From: Bacteroidaceae bacterium
GTDB lineage: Bacteria > Bacteroidota > Bacteroidia > Bacteroidales > Bacteroidaceae
Direction of reading: 5' to 3'
NCBI GenBank assembly: GCA_017619585.1
Contig: JAFZSA010000018.1
Location: 45,244 to 109,243 of the forward strand
Length of the DNA stretch: 64,000 nucleotides
Translations under genes and position numbers: made by a program
In this document: positions 54,097 through 63,919 of the stretch, piece after piece
Layout of the letters: each line of letters starts with the position of its first letter
Position numbering within the stretch: the first letter of the stretch is position 1
Notes under the pieces: generated by a model
The model's input: the letters and a program-made list of their open reading frames with translations, nothing else
Told to the model about the DNA's origin: nothing
The model's database searches: none

Positions 54097-55328
54097 CAAA
54101 GAGGTTCCCCGTAATATTACTTCTGTTGTCCTTTATGCTCGCCGGCAGTGCCCAGCGTCTGAAGTGTGTCGAGGTTGACAATTATGACTACGTTAACTTC
54201 GATGCCTGTTATCTGTACTTTCCCGGACAGCATAGCAGATTTGAGACGCTGTACCGAAAGATAGAGCATATCCGCAAAGGAGGCGATGGCGTGGTGAACA
54301 TTCTGCATGTGGGAGGAAGTCATGTACAGGCCGGTGTGCTGAGCCATAGGCTGCGCAGCAACTTCTCACAGATAATGCCCGAGCGTCCTAAGAGTCGTGG
54401 ACTGATGTTCCCCTTCAGGGCCATACGTACCAATGCTCCTGCTGATTATGAATTCACGGCATCTGGTAGCTGGAAGTCCTCGCGCTGCCTGGAGTTCTCG
54501 CCGTCTTATTCTTTGGGGATGAGCGGTGCTGTTGCTGTGGCAACGTCAGAGGACTGCTCTTTGTATCTGAGCGTGGATGAGGCTTATGCCTTTCAGCGAC
54601 TTAGGGTGCTGGGTGAGGCAATAGGCGGAGCGGTTTGTCCGATTGTTGTGACGGCAGAAGCAGATACGTTACGGTCGGAACAGGTAGGGAAGGATTTCCT
54701 TTTTGCCTTTTCAAAGCCAGCCAAAGAATGTACCATCATCTTCGAAGGTTTGAAACGTGACAGCACCAGCTTTGCCATGCATGGTGTGTGGCCTGAGCAT
54801 GATGGGGTAGGCATTGTTTATACCGAGAGCGGCATCAACGGAGCGGCAGTGCCCTCGTGGCTACGCTGCAAGAACTTTGCTGAGGAGTTGGGGCGGTTGT
54901 GTCCTCCTGATTTGGTAATCTTTGGCATAGGAATTAATGATGCCAATGTACCGGTCAGCAGGTTCAGTACAGAAACTTTCAAAGCCAATTACCGTCAGCT
55001 GATTAATAATATCCTGAGCGTTAATCCCAATACGGCCTTTCTGTTTATTACCAACAACGACTGTTGGTTGCGAACGGGACGCCGTCGTCATGGCTTTAAT
55101 GCCAACGGCAGTGTGGTGGAGCAGGCTATGACGGAGTTGGCTCAGGAGTTCAACGGTGCCGTCTTTAACCAGTTTCAGGTGATGGGCGGACTGGGCAGCA
55201 GCAGTGAATGGGTGGCAGCTGGTCTGATGAACAGAGACCACGTGCATTTCCTCTCGCCGGGATACCGTCTGATGGCTGATTTGATTTACAATGCTTTCGT
55301 GCAGGATTATAACGATTGTCTAAGATAA
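54093..55328 (+). CDS. Second SGNH-like periplasmic protein, altered nucleophile motif
   Basis: 411 residues with a signal peptide (about 1-20). The SGNH pattern is present but block I reads HVGGSHVQAG, with Gly75 before Ser76 where Asp is usual. Block III (FGIGINDANVP) and the Asp-x-x-His pair (Asp382, His385 in RDHVHFLSPGY) are intact. It may be an active esterase/acyltransferase or a binding partner of the first SGNH protein. Coupled to both neighbours: four-base overlap before, three bases after. Confidence 0.78.
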   Translation: MTKRFPVILLLLSFMLAGSAQRLKCVEVDNYDYVNFDACYLYFPGQHSRFETLYRKIEHIRKGGDGVVNILHVGGSHVQAGVLSHRLRSNFSQIMPERPKSRGLMFPFRAIRTNAPADYEFTASGSWKSSRCLEFSPSYSLGMSGAVAVATSEDCSLYLSVDEAYAFQRLRVLGEAIGGAVCPIVVTAEADTLRSEQVGKDFLFAFSKPAKECTIIFEGLKRDSTSFAMHGVWPEHDGVGIVYTESGINGAAVPSWLRCKNFAEELGRLCPPDLVIFGIGINDANVPVSRFSTETFKANYRQLINNILSVNPNTAFLFITNNDCWLRTGRRRHGFNANGSVVEQAMTELAQEFNGAVFNQFQVMGGLGSSSEWVAAGLMNRDHVHFLSPGYRLMADLIYNAFVQDYNDCLR

Positions 55329-55331
55329 GAT

Positions 55332-57188
55332 ATGGATTTGTCAGATTTTATAAGATATATTCTGAACGTTTTTTCTTTCGATCCCGAAACACCGCTGCTT
55401 TTCACGCAGTTCCAGTTCTGGGCTTTCTTCAGTTTGGTATTCTTGGCCTTCGCCGTCTTTCAGCGCAAGGCATGGATGCGCAATGCTTACCTTTTTGCCG
55501 TCAGTCTGTTGTTCTACTACAAGACCAGCGGTGCTTTCGTAGGACTATTGGCGCTGGTGACCTGCTCGGATTTCTTTATAGCTCAGCTTATATATAAATG
55601 TAAGACTCAATGGAAGAAAAGGGCTTGGCTGACACTGAGCGTTTGCATAGACTTGGGTATCCTGTGCTACTTCAAATACAGCTATTTTATTGCCGATATC
55701 CTGAATCAGATGCTGGGAACGCAGATTGAGGTGACTAATGTGGCAGCGAAATGGCTGAATGAACTGACTGCAACATCGTACTTCGGTGTCGATAAGATTA
55801 TCCTGCCCGTGGGAATATCGTTCTATACCTTCCAGATTGTAAGTTACACGGCAGATGTGTACAAGGGGCTAGTGAAGCCGGTTAGGAATATCCTGGACTT
55901 TGGTTTCTACGTTAGCTTTTTCCCCCAGTTGGTGGCAGGTCCTATTGTAAAGGCCAGTGACTTCATTCCGCAGTTGTATCGCAAGTATTTCCTGAGTCGT
56001 AGACAGTTTGGCATCGCTATCTTCTGGATTGTGAACGGTCTGATAAAGAAGATTGTGCTGAGCGACTATCTGGCGGTGAACTTCATAGACAGAGTCTTTG
56101 ACAATCCCATGCTCTTCACGGGTTTCGAGAACCTCTCGGCTCTGTTCTTGTACTCATTGCAGGTTTATGCCGACTTCTCTGGTTATACGGATATAGCTAT
56201 TGGTCTGAGTATGCTCATGGGCTTCCATCTGCCCCGCAACTTCAACTCACCCTACAAGGCTGCTAACTGCAGCAACTTCTGGAAACGTTGGCACATAAGC
56301 CTGAGCCGTTGGTTGCAGACATACCTGTATATTCCCTTGGGTGGTAACAGAAATATCACCTTCGGAACCATCCTGTGGATAGCCATCCTGACCCTCTCTG
56401 CACTGATTCTGAGTGGTAGCCTGTATGTTTGTATAGGAGCACTTTTGTTGGCAACAGCCGTTATTCTGACGGCTTGGTACTGCCCTGACAGACGTCGTAA
56501 GATTTGGGCCAACCTGAACAGTATGATAACCATGCTCTTGGGCGGTCTGTGGCACGGCGCCAGTATGAACTTCCTAATATGGGGCGGTCTGAACGGTGTA
56601 GGAATGGTAGTGTTCAAGTTCTGGCGTGATGCTTCTCTGCTGGTTCGCTCCATAGGCAGCACCATAGTGGTTTTGGTGTTGTGGATGCTGACAATGCATG
56701 TTCCTTCTCCCGTATGGAATTTGTTCCTGATTTACGTTGCCTTTATTATGGTAAGTGCCTGGATAAAGTGGGGTTACGGCAAACTGAACCTGCCGCATTG
56801 CTGGGGATGGCTGGAGCATTCTTGGTGCATCCTGGTAACATTCACTTTCATTACCTTTACCCGTCTGTTCTTCCGTTCAGGCTCTAACCTTGATCCGGCC
56901 ACGGCTAATGAGACAGCGTGGAATACAGCCAGCAATATGGTAACAAGAATAGGTTCTGCCTGGAGCGGAAATGCCTGGGAGATAGTACAGGCATACAGCA
57001 GTGTCTTTACCTTATTTATTATAGGAATGATAATCCACTGGCTGCCAGAGAACCTGAAGAGACGTTACCGCCTGAGTTTTGCCATGCTGCCTATCCCCGT
57101 AATGTGTCTGGTATGTATCATTGCCGTCTTTGTTGTCTATCAGTTTGTGACGGCCAAGATGCAACCTTTCATATATTTCCAGTTCTGA
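55332..57188 (+). CDS. MBOAT-family O-acyltransferase (AlgI/DltB-like)
   Basis: 618 residues, about 10-12 membrane segments. MBOAT motifs are NFWKRWHISLSRWLQTYLYI (His321) and LGGLWHGASMNFLIWGGLNG (invariant His408). It moves acyl groups, probably acetyl, across the membrane to the two SGNH proteins encoded just before it, as AlgI does in alginate acetylation. Target glycan unknown; no polysaccharide cluster adjoins. Confidence 0.9.
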   Translation: MDLSDFIRYILNVFSFDPETPLLFTQFQFWAFFSLVFLAFAVFQRKAWMRNAYLFAVSLLFYYKTSGAFVGLLALVTCSDFFIAQLIYKCKTQWKKRAWLTLSVCIDLGILCYFKYSYFIADILNQMLGTQIEVTNVAAKWLNELTATSYFGVDKIILPVGISFYTFQIVSYTADVYKGLVKPVRNILDFGFYVSFFPQLVAGPIVKASDFIPQLYRKYFLSRRQFGIAIFWIVNGLIKKIVLSDYLAVNFIDRVFDNPMLFTGFENLSALFLYSLQVYADFSGYTDIAIGLSMLMGFHLPRNFNSPYKAANCSNFWKRWHISLSRWLQTYLYIPLGGNRNITFGTILWIAILTLSALILSGSLYVCIGALLLATAVILTAWYCPDRRRKIWANLNSMITMLLGGLWHGASMNFLIWGGLNGVGMVVFKFWRDASLLVRSIGSTIVVLVLWMLTMHVPSPVWNLFLIYVAFIMVSAWIKWGYGKLNLPHCWGWLEHSWCILVTFTFITFTRLFFRSGSNLDPATANETAWNTASNMVTRIGSAWSGNAWEIVQAYSSVFTLFIIGMIIHWLPENLKRRYRLSFAMLPIPVMCLVCIIAVFVVYQFVTAKMQPFIYFQF

Positions 57189-57249
57189 CAAATGCAGGTT
57201 GCAGAATGGTGAAAACTTGTTATAAAGTACGTAAAATTCTGTTTAATGC

Positions 57250-57280
57250 TTGCGTGAGTCTGCAAAAATCTTTATCTTCG
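57250..57280 (+). promoter_or_regulatory. Promoter for the third SGNH gene
   Basis: TTG (57250-57252), 20-base spacer, TATCTTCG (57273-57280), 39 bases before the ATG. Confidence 0.55.
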
Positions 57281-57319
57281 CAATATGAAAGTAACTATTT
57301 AATCTAAGTAATAAAGACA

Positions 57320-58012
57320 ATGAAAACAAAAATTCTTTTCTTTATGCTGCTATCAATGATGGCAGTTGGTGTAAACGCACAAAAACATGAATTCGCAAAC
57401 TGGAAACGTTATGCTCAGGCAAATAATGAGTTAGGTGCTCCTGCCAAGGGCGAGAAGCGCGTTGTATTGATGGGTAACTCCATCACTGACGGCTGGCCAG
57501 GCAAGCGTCCCGAATTCTTCAAGGAAAACAAGCTTATCGGTCGTGGTATCGGTGGCCAGACCAGCTATCAGTTCCTTCTTCGCTTCCGCGAGGACGTTAT
57601 TAACCTGCAGCCCAAGGTTGTGGTTATCAACTACGGAACCAATGATGTTGCTGAGAATACAGGCGCTTATAACGAGGATCTGACTTTCGGTAATGTTTGC
57701 TCAATGGTTGAGTTGGCTAAGTATCACAAGTGCAAGGTTATCCTGACCAGTTGTCTGCCCGCTGCAGGTTTCTGCTGGCGTACCGAGATTAAGGATGCAA
57801 TGGAGAAGATCCGCCATCTGAATGCCCGTGTACAGGAATATGCCAAGAAGAACAAGATCCCATATGTTGATTACTTCAGCGCCATGGTAACTGCCGATGG
57901 CACAGGTATGAGACCTGAACTTGCTCAGGACACACCGGGTGTTCATCCTAACGTGGAAGGCTACAAGATTATGGAAGGCTTGTTGCTTCCCGTAATCAAG
58001 AAGATGCGCTAA
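57320..58012 (+). CDS. Secreted SGNH/GDSL hydrolase (acetylesterase-like)
   Basis: 230 residues, signal peptide 1-20. Blocks I, III and V are canonical: VVLMGNSITDGWP (Ser54), INYGTNDVAENTG, and TPGVHPNVEGYK with the catalytic His. It is of the type annotated as platelet-activating-factor acetylhydrolase-like or sialate O-acetylesterase in Bacteroidetes. It would remove acetyl groups from glycans, the reverse of the operon before it; the pairing is suggestive, not shown. It has its own promoter and a hairpin after the stop. Confidence 0.87.
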   Translation: MKTKILFFMLLSMMAVGVNAQKHEFANWKRYAQANNELGAPAKGEKRVVLMGNSITDGWPGKRPEFFKENKLIGRGIGGQTSYQFLLRFREDVINLQPKVVVINYGTNDVAENTGAYNEDLTFGNVCSMVELAKYHKCKVILTSCLPAAGFCWRTEIKDAMEKIRHLNARVQEYAKKNKIPYVDYFSAMVTADGTGMRPELAQDTPGVHPNVEGYKIMEGLLLPVIKKMR

Positions 58013-58026
58013 GAGAGTTATATTTG

Positions 58027-58052
58027 TAAGTGCCGTCATGAGACGGCACTTA
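58027..58052 (+). terminator. Stem-loop after the SGNH hydrolase gene
   Basis: TAAGTGCCGTC and GACGGCACTTA, perfect 11-bp stem with ATGA loop; no T-run. Confidence 0.6.
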
Positions 58053-58077
58053 CTTGTGATAACCTAAAAATCCTATC

Positions 58078-59142
58078 ATGAACGATAATAATTATTGCCT
58101 AATTCTTGCCGGCGGTAACGGAAGCCGTCTGTGGCCTGTAAGTAGAACAACCTATCCCAAGCAGTTTATGGATTTACTGGGGACGGGAAGGACTTTGTTA
58201 CAGCAGGCTTATGACCGTGCGGCACAGTTTATTGACCCTTCACATATCTACGTTTCAACAAATGTCCAGTATCTTCCTATCGTACATGAACAACTGCCAC
58301 AGGTGGATGATGTTCATATTCTGGAAGAGCCTTTACGTCGTGGCACGCTTGCTGCCGTAGCATGGGGTACTGTGGTGATAGCCAAGGAGAACCCTAAAGC
58401 CAAAATATTTGTTTCGCCCTCTGATCATCTGATAATGAAGGAGGAGTGCTTTAAGAAGGATGTCTTGTCGGCATTGGATTTTGTAGGAAACCATGATTGC
58501 CTGCTTGTAACCGGAATGCATCCGTCAAGGCCTGAGACGGGTTATGGATATATGCAGATTGATGATGACCAGCAGGTGGGGGATTGTATCTATCCCGTAA
58601 AGTCTTTTACAGAAAAACCGAACAAGGAGTTTGCCAATATTTTCCTGCAGGAAGGAAATTTCTATTGGAACACAGGTCTTTTCTATTTCAACGTAGACGT
58701 TATGTTGAGGAAGTTGTATGATCTGGTGCCCGAGTATCAGGTTGAGATTCCTCGTATGATGGCTGAGGCTGAGTTTGCCGATCCCAAATCCGCTCCTGAC
58801 TTCTTCAGCCGTTTGCCGAATCTGAATGTTGACGTCAGTATCCTTGAGAAGAGCAATAATGTGTACATGCAGCAAGGCCATTTCGAGTGGGCCGACCTGG
58901 GAACATGGGCCAGCATCTATGATGATGCTCCTGCTGATGAGAAAGGGAATGTGTTGCTGAACACGAAGGCTTATCTGTATGATAGTCAGAACAATATTAT
59001 CCGCCTTCCAAAGGGTCGCACAGCTGTTGTCAAGGGATTGAATGACTATGTAATAGCAGAAGAGGGCGAGATCCTGATGATCTGCCCTCGTGCTGATGTG
59101 GCTGCTATGCGTAAGATGCATACAGACACCAAATTCTCTTAA
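58078..59142 (+). CDS. manC: Mannose-1-phosphate guanylyltransferase
   Basis: 354 residues. The nucleotidyltransferase signature LAGGNGSRLWPVSR and PKQFMDLLG are at the N-terminus, with FVSPSDHLIM and FTEKPNKEFA further on. It makes GDP-mannose from mannose-1-phosphate and GTP, feeding mannose or fucose into surface glycans. It lacks the C-terminal isomerase domain of long ManC proteins. It converges on the HIT gene with only 12 bases between. Confidence 0.93.
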   Translation: MNDNNYCLILAGGNGSRLWPVSRTTYPKQFMDLLGTGRTLLQQAYDRAAQFIDPSHIYVSTNVQYLPIVHEQLPQVDDVHILEEPLRRGTLAAVAWGTVVIAKENPKAKIFVSPSDHLIMKEECFKKDVLSALDFVGNHDCLLVTGMHPSRPETGYGYMQIDDDQQVGDCIYPVKSFTEKPNKEFANIFLQEGNFYWNTGLFYFNVDVMLRKLYDLVPEYQVEIPRMMAEAEFADPKSAPDFFSRLPNLNVDVSILEKSNNVYMQQGHFEWADLGTWASIYDDAPADEKGNVLLNTKAYLYDSQNNIIRLPKGRTAVVKGLNDYVIAEEGEILMICPRADVAAMRKMHTDTKFS

Positions 59143-59154
59143 GATAACCTCTTT

Positions 59155-59547
59155 TTAAAGCTCTTTGCGGATAGAGGCTGCTATTTGCTGAAATTCCTCT
59201 GTGGTCAGTTCCAGATGAGGATTGGTAAAGCGCATGTCAGCCTCGCTCTGCATGGGTACCAAGTGGATGTGGGCGTGGGGAACTTCCAGGCCCAATACAC
59301 ATTGTCCTACTTTTACACAGGGGATAGCTTTCTTTATGGCTATGGCAACCTTCTTGGCAAAGACCTGAAGACCTGCCAGTTCCTCGTCGGTAAGGTCGAA
59401 GATGTAGTCAACCTCGCGTTTGGGGATTACCAACGTGTGTCCCTTCTGCAGGGGACTGATGTCGAGGAATGCAAAGTACTTGTCGTCCTCGGCAATCTTG
59501 TAGCAGGGAATTTCGCCGGCTACAATGCGTGAGAAGATACTTGCCAT
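59155..59547 (-). CDS. HIT-family nucleotide-binding hydrolase
   Basis: 130 residues. The histidine triad HAHIHLVPM is near the C-terminus and SRIVAGEIPCYKIAED at the N-terminus is typical of the Hint/HinT branch, which hydrolyses nucleoside phosphoramidates. It follows greA by five bases on the same strand, so both probably share the greA promoter. Confidence 0.93.
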   Translation of the reverse strand: MASIFSRIVAGEIPCYKIAEDDKYFAFLDISPLQKGHTLVIPKREVDYIFDLTDEELAGLQVFAKKVAIAIKKAIPCVKVGQCVLGLEVPHAHIHLVPMQSEADMRFTNPHLELTTEEFQQIAASIRKEL

Positions 59548-59552
59548 AATGC

Positions 59553-60020
59553 TTATTCAAATTTAATGCTTACTACTTCCAGTTGGATGGTACCGGCAGG
59601 AACCTTAACCTCGGCAATTTCGCCAACCTTCTTGCCCAGCAATCCCTTTGCAATGGGTGTCTCAACGCTCAACTTGCCGGCACGTAGGTCAGCCTCTGTA
59701 GCGCTGACGATGGTGTACTTCATCTGCTGCTTGGTCTTAACGTTGCGTAGCTCCACGGTAGAGAGAATCTGCACAATGCTGGTGTCCATCTGCTTGGTGT
59801 CGATAATCTTAGCCTCCATGATGGTCTTCTTCAGCATGGCGATTTCTGTCTCCAGTTTGCCTTGCCATTCCTTTGCCGCATCATATTCGGCGTTCTCAGA
59901 AAGATCGCCCTTGTCGCGTGCCTCAGCAATTGCGGCGCTTGCTGCGGGTCTGTCAACACTCTCCATGTGTTGAAGTTTTGCTACCAGTTCATCGTAGCCT
60001 TTTTGTGAAATGTATGCCAT
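59553..60020 (-). CDS. greA: Transcription elongation factor GreA
   Basis: 155 residues, normal length. The N-terminal coiled coil contains ARDKGDLSENAEYDAAKEWQ with the acidic tip residues, and the C-terminal globular domain has PIAKGLLGKKVGEIAEV. It rescues backtracked RNA polymerase by stimulating transcript cleavage. Its promoter is well defined about 130 bp upstream, leaving a long leader. Confidence 0.96.
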   Translation of the reverse strand: MAYISQKGYDELVAKLQHMESVDRPAASAAIAEARDKGDLSENAEYDAAKEWQGKLETEIAMLKKTIMEAKIIDTKQMDTSIVQILSTVELRNVKTKQQMKYTIVSATEADLRAGKLSVETPIAKGLLGKKVGEIAEVKVPAGTIQLEVVSIKFE

Positions 60021-60152
60021 ATTCTTGTTTTTTGTTTTGTTTTAGCTTCTTGTTTGTTTTCACGGCTCCTCCTTTTTTATAACGTAAAAGAAAAAGAATC
60101 CCAGCGGTAATGCCGGAACCCTTTACTTGTTAATTGTTAAGATTCACCGCTG

Positions 60153-60184
60153 CAAAGGTATGTATATTTTTCCTACCTTGCAAA
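60153..60184 (-). promoter_or_regulatory. Promoter of greA-HIT
   Basis: Minus strand TACCTTTG (60153-60160) and TTTG (60181-60184), spacer 20 bases: one of the best consensus matches in the window. The -33 box sits just before the end of the next gene. Confidence 0.75.
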
Positions 60185-60200
60185 TTTTCCTCCCACAAAA

Positions 60201-61346
60201 TCAAAGCAGGCTTTCAATTGCCTTTTTGATATCTTTGATGTCTTCCATTCTCCACCGTAGGTCGCAGTTACGGTCTATCAGGAAGTAGGTAGGGATTGCC
60301 TGTACCTGATAAAGTTTCAGCATGTCGCTGTTAACTCCTTCCTCGCAGTAAACGCTAACCCAGGGAAGGTGTTCGCTGCGTTGTGTCCATAGGTGACGGT
60401 CGGGATCTACGCTTACCTGGTAAATCTCGAATCCGCTGCTGTGGTATTTGTTGTACAGCTCACGTAGCTGCAGGGTTCTTTCCTGATTTCCGTCTATGCC
60501 GAAGGCAGTGAAGTCCAGCAATACCACTTTTCCCCTCAGGTCGCTCAGTGTGCGTTCTGTTCCGTTGATGTCGGGGAAGGTCATGTCTATGATTCCCAGT
60601 TCTTTTATCTTGTCGTCGTCAACATCCAGTACTATACGTCGTGGGGGAGCCTGATTGCGTCGTCCCTCTGAGGCTATATTGAACAGGTTCTGGGTGCGCT
60701 GGCATCCTGGATATTTCTGGTCCCATGCGTTGGCAATGGCACGTATCCATGCCAGGTCGTTCTTATCGTTCATGGGGTTGAAGAGCAGGCGTCCTCCTAA
60801 CATCTGGAAGCAGGCGAAATAGCTGTACGTAGCACCGTAGCGGTTCTGGATAATGTCCATCTCTACGTCGGTCTTGTAGTCGCTGATCAGTTGCTCTATC
60901 ATATCGGAACGTTCCTGTATGGTGTAGTTGCGGTCGGCAGAAACGCGACGGATCTGTCTTTCCAGATCGGCCAGTTTAAGGCTAAGCAGACGTATGGTGT
61001 CGCATACGCCGCTTCCCTCTACCTTGTAGCCGAATGACATGTTCTTGAGGCTTGCGTCCACTGTTACTGTCTCTGTACTGTCAAAGGCCAGGTTGATACA
61101 TTGGTTGCCAATGCGCAGACGATAGAATTCGGGGTTGCCGATGGTATCGCCGCTCATTTTGTAGAAGCCGTCCTTGGTGAGTTTTACGGAGTCTATAACC
61201 TGTACGCCATTGCCCAGTGTGAGGTGCTCCAGGTACATGACGGTATCTGCCGCATCTGTGATGTGACCTGTTACGGTGAACTTTCCTTTCTGGGTGCAGC
61301 TTGCCAAAACAAGGCAAGTGGCTATGATGAAATATTTTAACTTCAT
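60201..61346 (-). CDS. Thioredoxin-fold lipoprotein with DUF4369 domain, lacking CxxC
   Basis: 381 residues from ATG 61346, where a lipoprotein signal begins (MKLKYFIIATCLVLASC). An N-terminal DUF4369 beta domain (VTGHITDAADTVMYLEHL) is followed by a helical part and a TlpA/AhpC-type thioredoxin fold (TFPDINGTERTLSDLRGKVVLLDF). Where TlpA-like proteins carry WCxxC this one reads TAFGIDGNQERT, so both redox cysteines are absent; YQVSVDPDRHLW and the cis-Pro region AIPTYFLIDR remain. A disulfide reductase role is therefore unlikely; binding or structural function is possible. Confidence 0.85.
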   Translation of the reverse strand: MKLKYFIIATCLVLASCTQKGKFTVTGHITDAADTVMYLEHLTLGNGVQVIDSVKLTKDGFYKMSGDTIGNPEFYRLRIGNQCINLAFDSTETVTVDASLKNMSFGYKVEGSGVCDTIRLLSLKLADLERQIRRVSADRNYTIQERSDMIEQLISDYKTDVEMDIIQNRYGATYSYFACFQMLGGRLLFNPMNDKNDLAWIRAIANAWDQKYPGCQRTQNLFNIASEGRRNQAPPRRIVLDVDDDKIKELGIIDMTFPDINGTERTLSDLRGKVVLLDFTAFGIDGNQERTLQLRELYNKYHSSGFEIYQVSVDPDRHLWTQRSEHLPWVSVYCEEGVNSDMLKLYQVQAIPTYFLIDRNCDLRWRMEDIKDIKKAIESLL

Positions 61347-61374
61347 AATTGTAAAAATGCTGTTTTTAACCTCG

Positions 61375-61382
61375 CAAAGGTA
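61375..61382 (-). promoter_or_regulatory. -7 element for the thioredoxin-fold lipoprotein gene
   Basis: Minus strand TACCTTTG, 29 bases before the start. Confidence 0.5.
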
Positions 61383-61436
61383 CACTTTTTATCTTGTTTT
61401 TATACCTTATTATATAAAAAAGAGCCTCCAATATGA

Positions 61437-61471
61437 AAAATTATGAATTATGAATTGTGAATTATGAATTT
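61437..61471. repeat. AATTATGAATTATGAATT simple repeat
   Basis: The run lies between the divergent lipoprotein and pnp genes and overlaps the pnp -33 region. Relatives are at 25780-25803, 51998-52012 and 63855-63916. Confidence 0.75.
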
Positions 61472-61486
61472 AAATTCCTACCTTTG
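61455..61486 (+). promoter_or_regulatory. Promoter of pnp
   Basis: TTG (61455-61457), 21-base spacer, TACCTTTG (61479-61486). It lies downstream of the earlier ATG at 61464, which rules that start out. Confidence 0.7.
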
Positions 61487-61526
61487 CAACAATTTTTTGA
61501 CGCAATTTTTTATTATTAACGAAAAG

Positions 61527-63785
61527 ATGAACGTAATTACAAAGACAGTCGAGTTGCCTGATGGAAGAACCATCAGCATCGAGACCGGGAAACTTGCCAA
61601 ACAAGCCGATGGAGCTGTTATGTTGCGTATGAACAACACCATGCTGCTGGCCACTGTTTGTGCTGCCAAAGATGCCGTTCCCGGAACAGATTTCATGCCC
61701 TTGCAGGTTGAGTACAGAGAAAAGTATTTCGCAGCCGGACGTTTTCCCGGTGGATTTACAAAGCGTGAGGGTAAAGCTAATGACGACGAGATTCTGACCT
61801 GTCGTCTTGTTGACCGCGCTTTGCGCCCCCTCTTCCCCAGCAATTATCATGCTGAAGTTTATGTTAATGTAATCCTCTTCTCTGCCGACGGTGTGGATAT
61901 GCCCGATGCCTTGGCTGGCTTTGCTGCATCTGCAGCTTTGGCTTGCAGTGATATACCCTTCGAGGGTCCCATCTCTGAGGTTCGCGTAGCTCGTATCAAT
62001 GGTGAGTTTGTTATCAACCCCACCTTCGAGCAGCTCAAGGAAGCTGATATGGACCTGATGGTAGGTGCTACCGAGGAGAATATTATGATGGTTGAGGGTG
62101 AGATGAAGGAGGTTCAGGAGACCGACCTTCTGGCTGCCCTGAAGTGCGCTCACGAGGCTATCAAGCCTATGTGCCGCTTGCAGAAGGAGCTGAGCAAGGA
62201 GCTTGGCAAGGATGTTAAGCGTGAGTACTGCCACGAGGTTAACGACGACGAGCTGCGTGAGGCTGTTAAGGCTGCCTGCTACCAGCCCGCTTATGACGTT
62301 ACCAAGCAGGGTCTCGAGAAGCACGCTCGTGCAGAGGCTTTCGAGGCTATCCGCGAGCAGTTCAAGGAGAAGTACGCTGCTGAGCATGCCGATATGGAGG
62401 CTGCTGAGCTGGAAGAAAAGAATACACTGATTGACCGTTACTATCACGATGTTGAGAAGGACGCTATGCGTCGTTGCATCCTGGATGAGGGTATCCGTCT
62501 GGATGGTCGTAAGACTACAGACATCCGTCCTATCTGGTGCGAGGTCAGTCCTCTGCCCGGTCCTCACGGAAGTGCTATCTTCACTCGTGGTGAGACTCAG
62601 TCATTGGCTACCTGTACATTGGGTACCAAGCTGGATGAGAAGTTGGTTGACGATGTACTCGTTCGCGAGTATCAGCGCTTCCTGCTTCACTACAACTTCC
62701 CTCCCTTCTCTACAGGCGAGGCTAAGGCACAGCGTGGTGTAGGTCGTCGTGAGATTGGTCACGGCCATTTGGCTTGGCGTGGTCTGAAGGGTCAGATTCC
62801 TGCCGACTTCCCTTACACTATCCGTGTAGTAAGTGATATCCTGGAGAGCAACGGTTCCAGCTCTATGGCTTCTACTTGTGCCGGTTGCTTGGCTCTGATG
62901 GATGCCGGTGTGCCCATCACTGCTCCTGTCAGCGGTATCGCTATGGGTCTTATCAAGAACCCCGGTGAGGACAAGTATGCTGTTCTTTCTGATATTCTTG
63001 GTGACGAGGACCACTTGGGTGATATGGACTTCAAGACCACAGGTACTCCTAAGGGTCTTACCGCAACTCAGATGGATATCAAGTGCGACGGTCTTTCATA
63101 CGAGATTCTCGAGAAGGCTCTGATGCAGGCTAAGGCCGGTCGTGAGCACATCTTGGCCGAGATGATGAAGACTCTTGACGCTCCTCGTGCCGAGCTCAAG
63201 CCTCATGTACCACGTATCGAGCAGATGATTATCCCCAAGGAGTTCATTGGTGCTGTTATTGGCCCCGGTGGTAAGATTATCCAGGGTATGCAGGAAGAGA
63301 CCGGCGCTACCATCACTATCGAGGAGGAAGACGGCGTAGGTAAGATTCAGGTCAGCGGTCCTAACAAGGAGACCATTGATGCTGCTATGTCTAAGATCAA
63401 GGCTATCGTAGCCGTTCCCGAGATTGGCGAGGTTTACGAGGGTACCGTTCGTAGCATTATGCCTTACGGTTGCTTCGTAGAGTTCATGCCTGGCAAGGAT
63501 GGTCTGCTGCACATCTCTGAGATCGACTGGAAGCGTCTCGAGACCGTTGAGGAAGCTGGTATCAAGGAGGGTGACAAGATTCAGGTTAAGTTACTGGAGA
63601 TTGACCCCAAGACTGGCAAGTTCAAGCTCTCTCGCCGTGTTCTGTTAGAGAAGCCCGAGGGTTATGTAGAGCGTGAGCGTCGTCCCCGTCCCGAGCGTGG
63701 TGAGCGCAAGGATCGTGGCGAGCGTCGTGAGCGTCGTCCCCGTCCCGCTGAGGGAGAGGCTCCTGCAACAGAAGCTGCAGAGTAA
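61527..63785 (+). CDS. pnp: Polyribonucleotide nucleotidyltransferase
   Basis: 752 residues from ATG 61527, where the family N-terminus begins ([22 protein letters not shown]). Two RNase PH domains, a KH domain ([19 protein letters not shown]) and an S1 domain ([21 protein letters not shown]) are in order, followed by an Arg/Pro/Glu-rich tail ([15 protein letters not shown]). It degrades RNA 3' to 5' by phosphorolysis. The basic tail may bind RNA or partner proteins. Confidence 0.97.
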   Translation: MNVITKTVELPDGRTISIETGKLAKQADGAVMLRMNNTMLLATVCAAKDAVPGTDFMPLQVEYREKYFAAGRFPGGFTKREGKANDDEILTCRLVDRALRPLFPSNYHAEVYVNVILFSADGVDMPDALAGFAASAALACSDIPFEGPISEVRVARINGEFVINPTFEQLKEADMDLMVGATEENIMMVEGEMKEVQETDLLAALKCAHEAIKPMCRLQKELSKELGKDVKREYCHEVNDDELREAVKAACYQPAYDVTKQGLEKHARAEAFEAIREQFKEKYAAEHADMEAAELEEKNTLIDRYYHDVEKDAMRRCILDEGIRLDGRKTTDIRPIWCEVSPLPGPHGSAIFTRGETQSLATCTLGTKLDEKLVDDVLVREYQRFLLHYNFPPFSTGEAKAQRGVGRREIGHGHLAWRGLKGQIPADFPYTIRVVSDILESNGSSSMASTCAGCLALMDAGVPITAPVSGIAMGLIKNPGEDKYAVLSDILGDEDHLGDMDFKTTGTPKGLTATQMDIKCDGLSYEILEKALMQAKAGREHILAEMMKTLDAPRAELKPHVPRIEQMIIPKEFIGAVIGPGGKIIQGMQEETGATITIEEEDGVGKIQVSGPNKETIDAAMSKIKAIVAVPEIGEVYEGTVRSIMPYGCFVEFMPGKDGLLHISEIDWKRLETVEEAGIKEGDKIQVKLLEIDPKTGKFKLSRRVLLEKPEGYVERERRPRPERGERKDRGERRERRPRPAEGEAPATEAAE

Positions 63786-63817
63786 GTAAAGGTTTTTAAT
63801 CCCTTTATATATATAAT

Positions 63818-63850
63818 AAGGTGTAGTCCGCATGGGCTACACCTTTTTTT
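63818..63850 (+). terminator. Terminator after pnp
   Basis: AAGGTGTAG and CTACACCTT, perfect stem with a 10-base loop, followed by a long T-run. Confidence 0.9.
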
Positions 63851-63852
63851 TG

Positions 63853-63916
63853 TTCATAATTCACAATTCATAATTCATAGTACATAATTCATAATTCATA
63901 ATTCATAGTTAATAGT
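63853..63916. repeat. ATAATTC simple repeat array
   Basis: About seven irregular units of CATAATTCA after the pnp terminator; same family as 61437-61471. Confidence 0.8.
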
Positions 63917-63919
63917 TAC

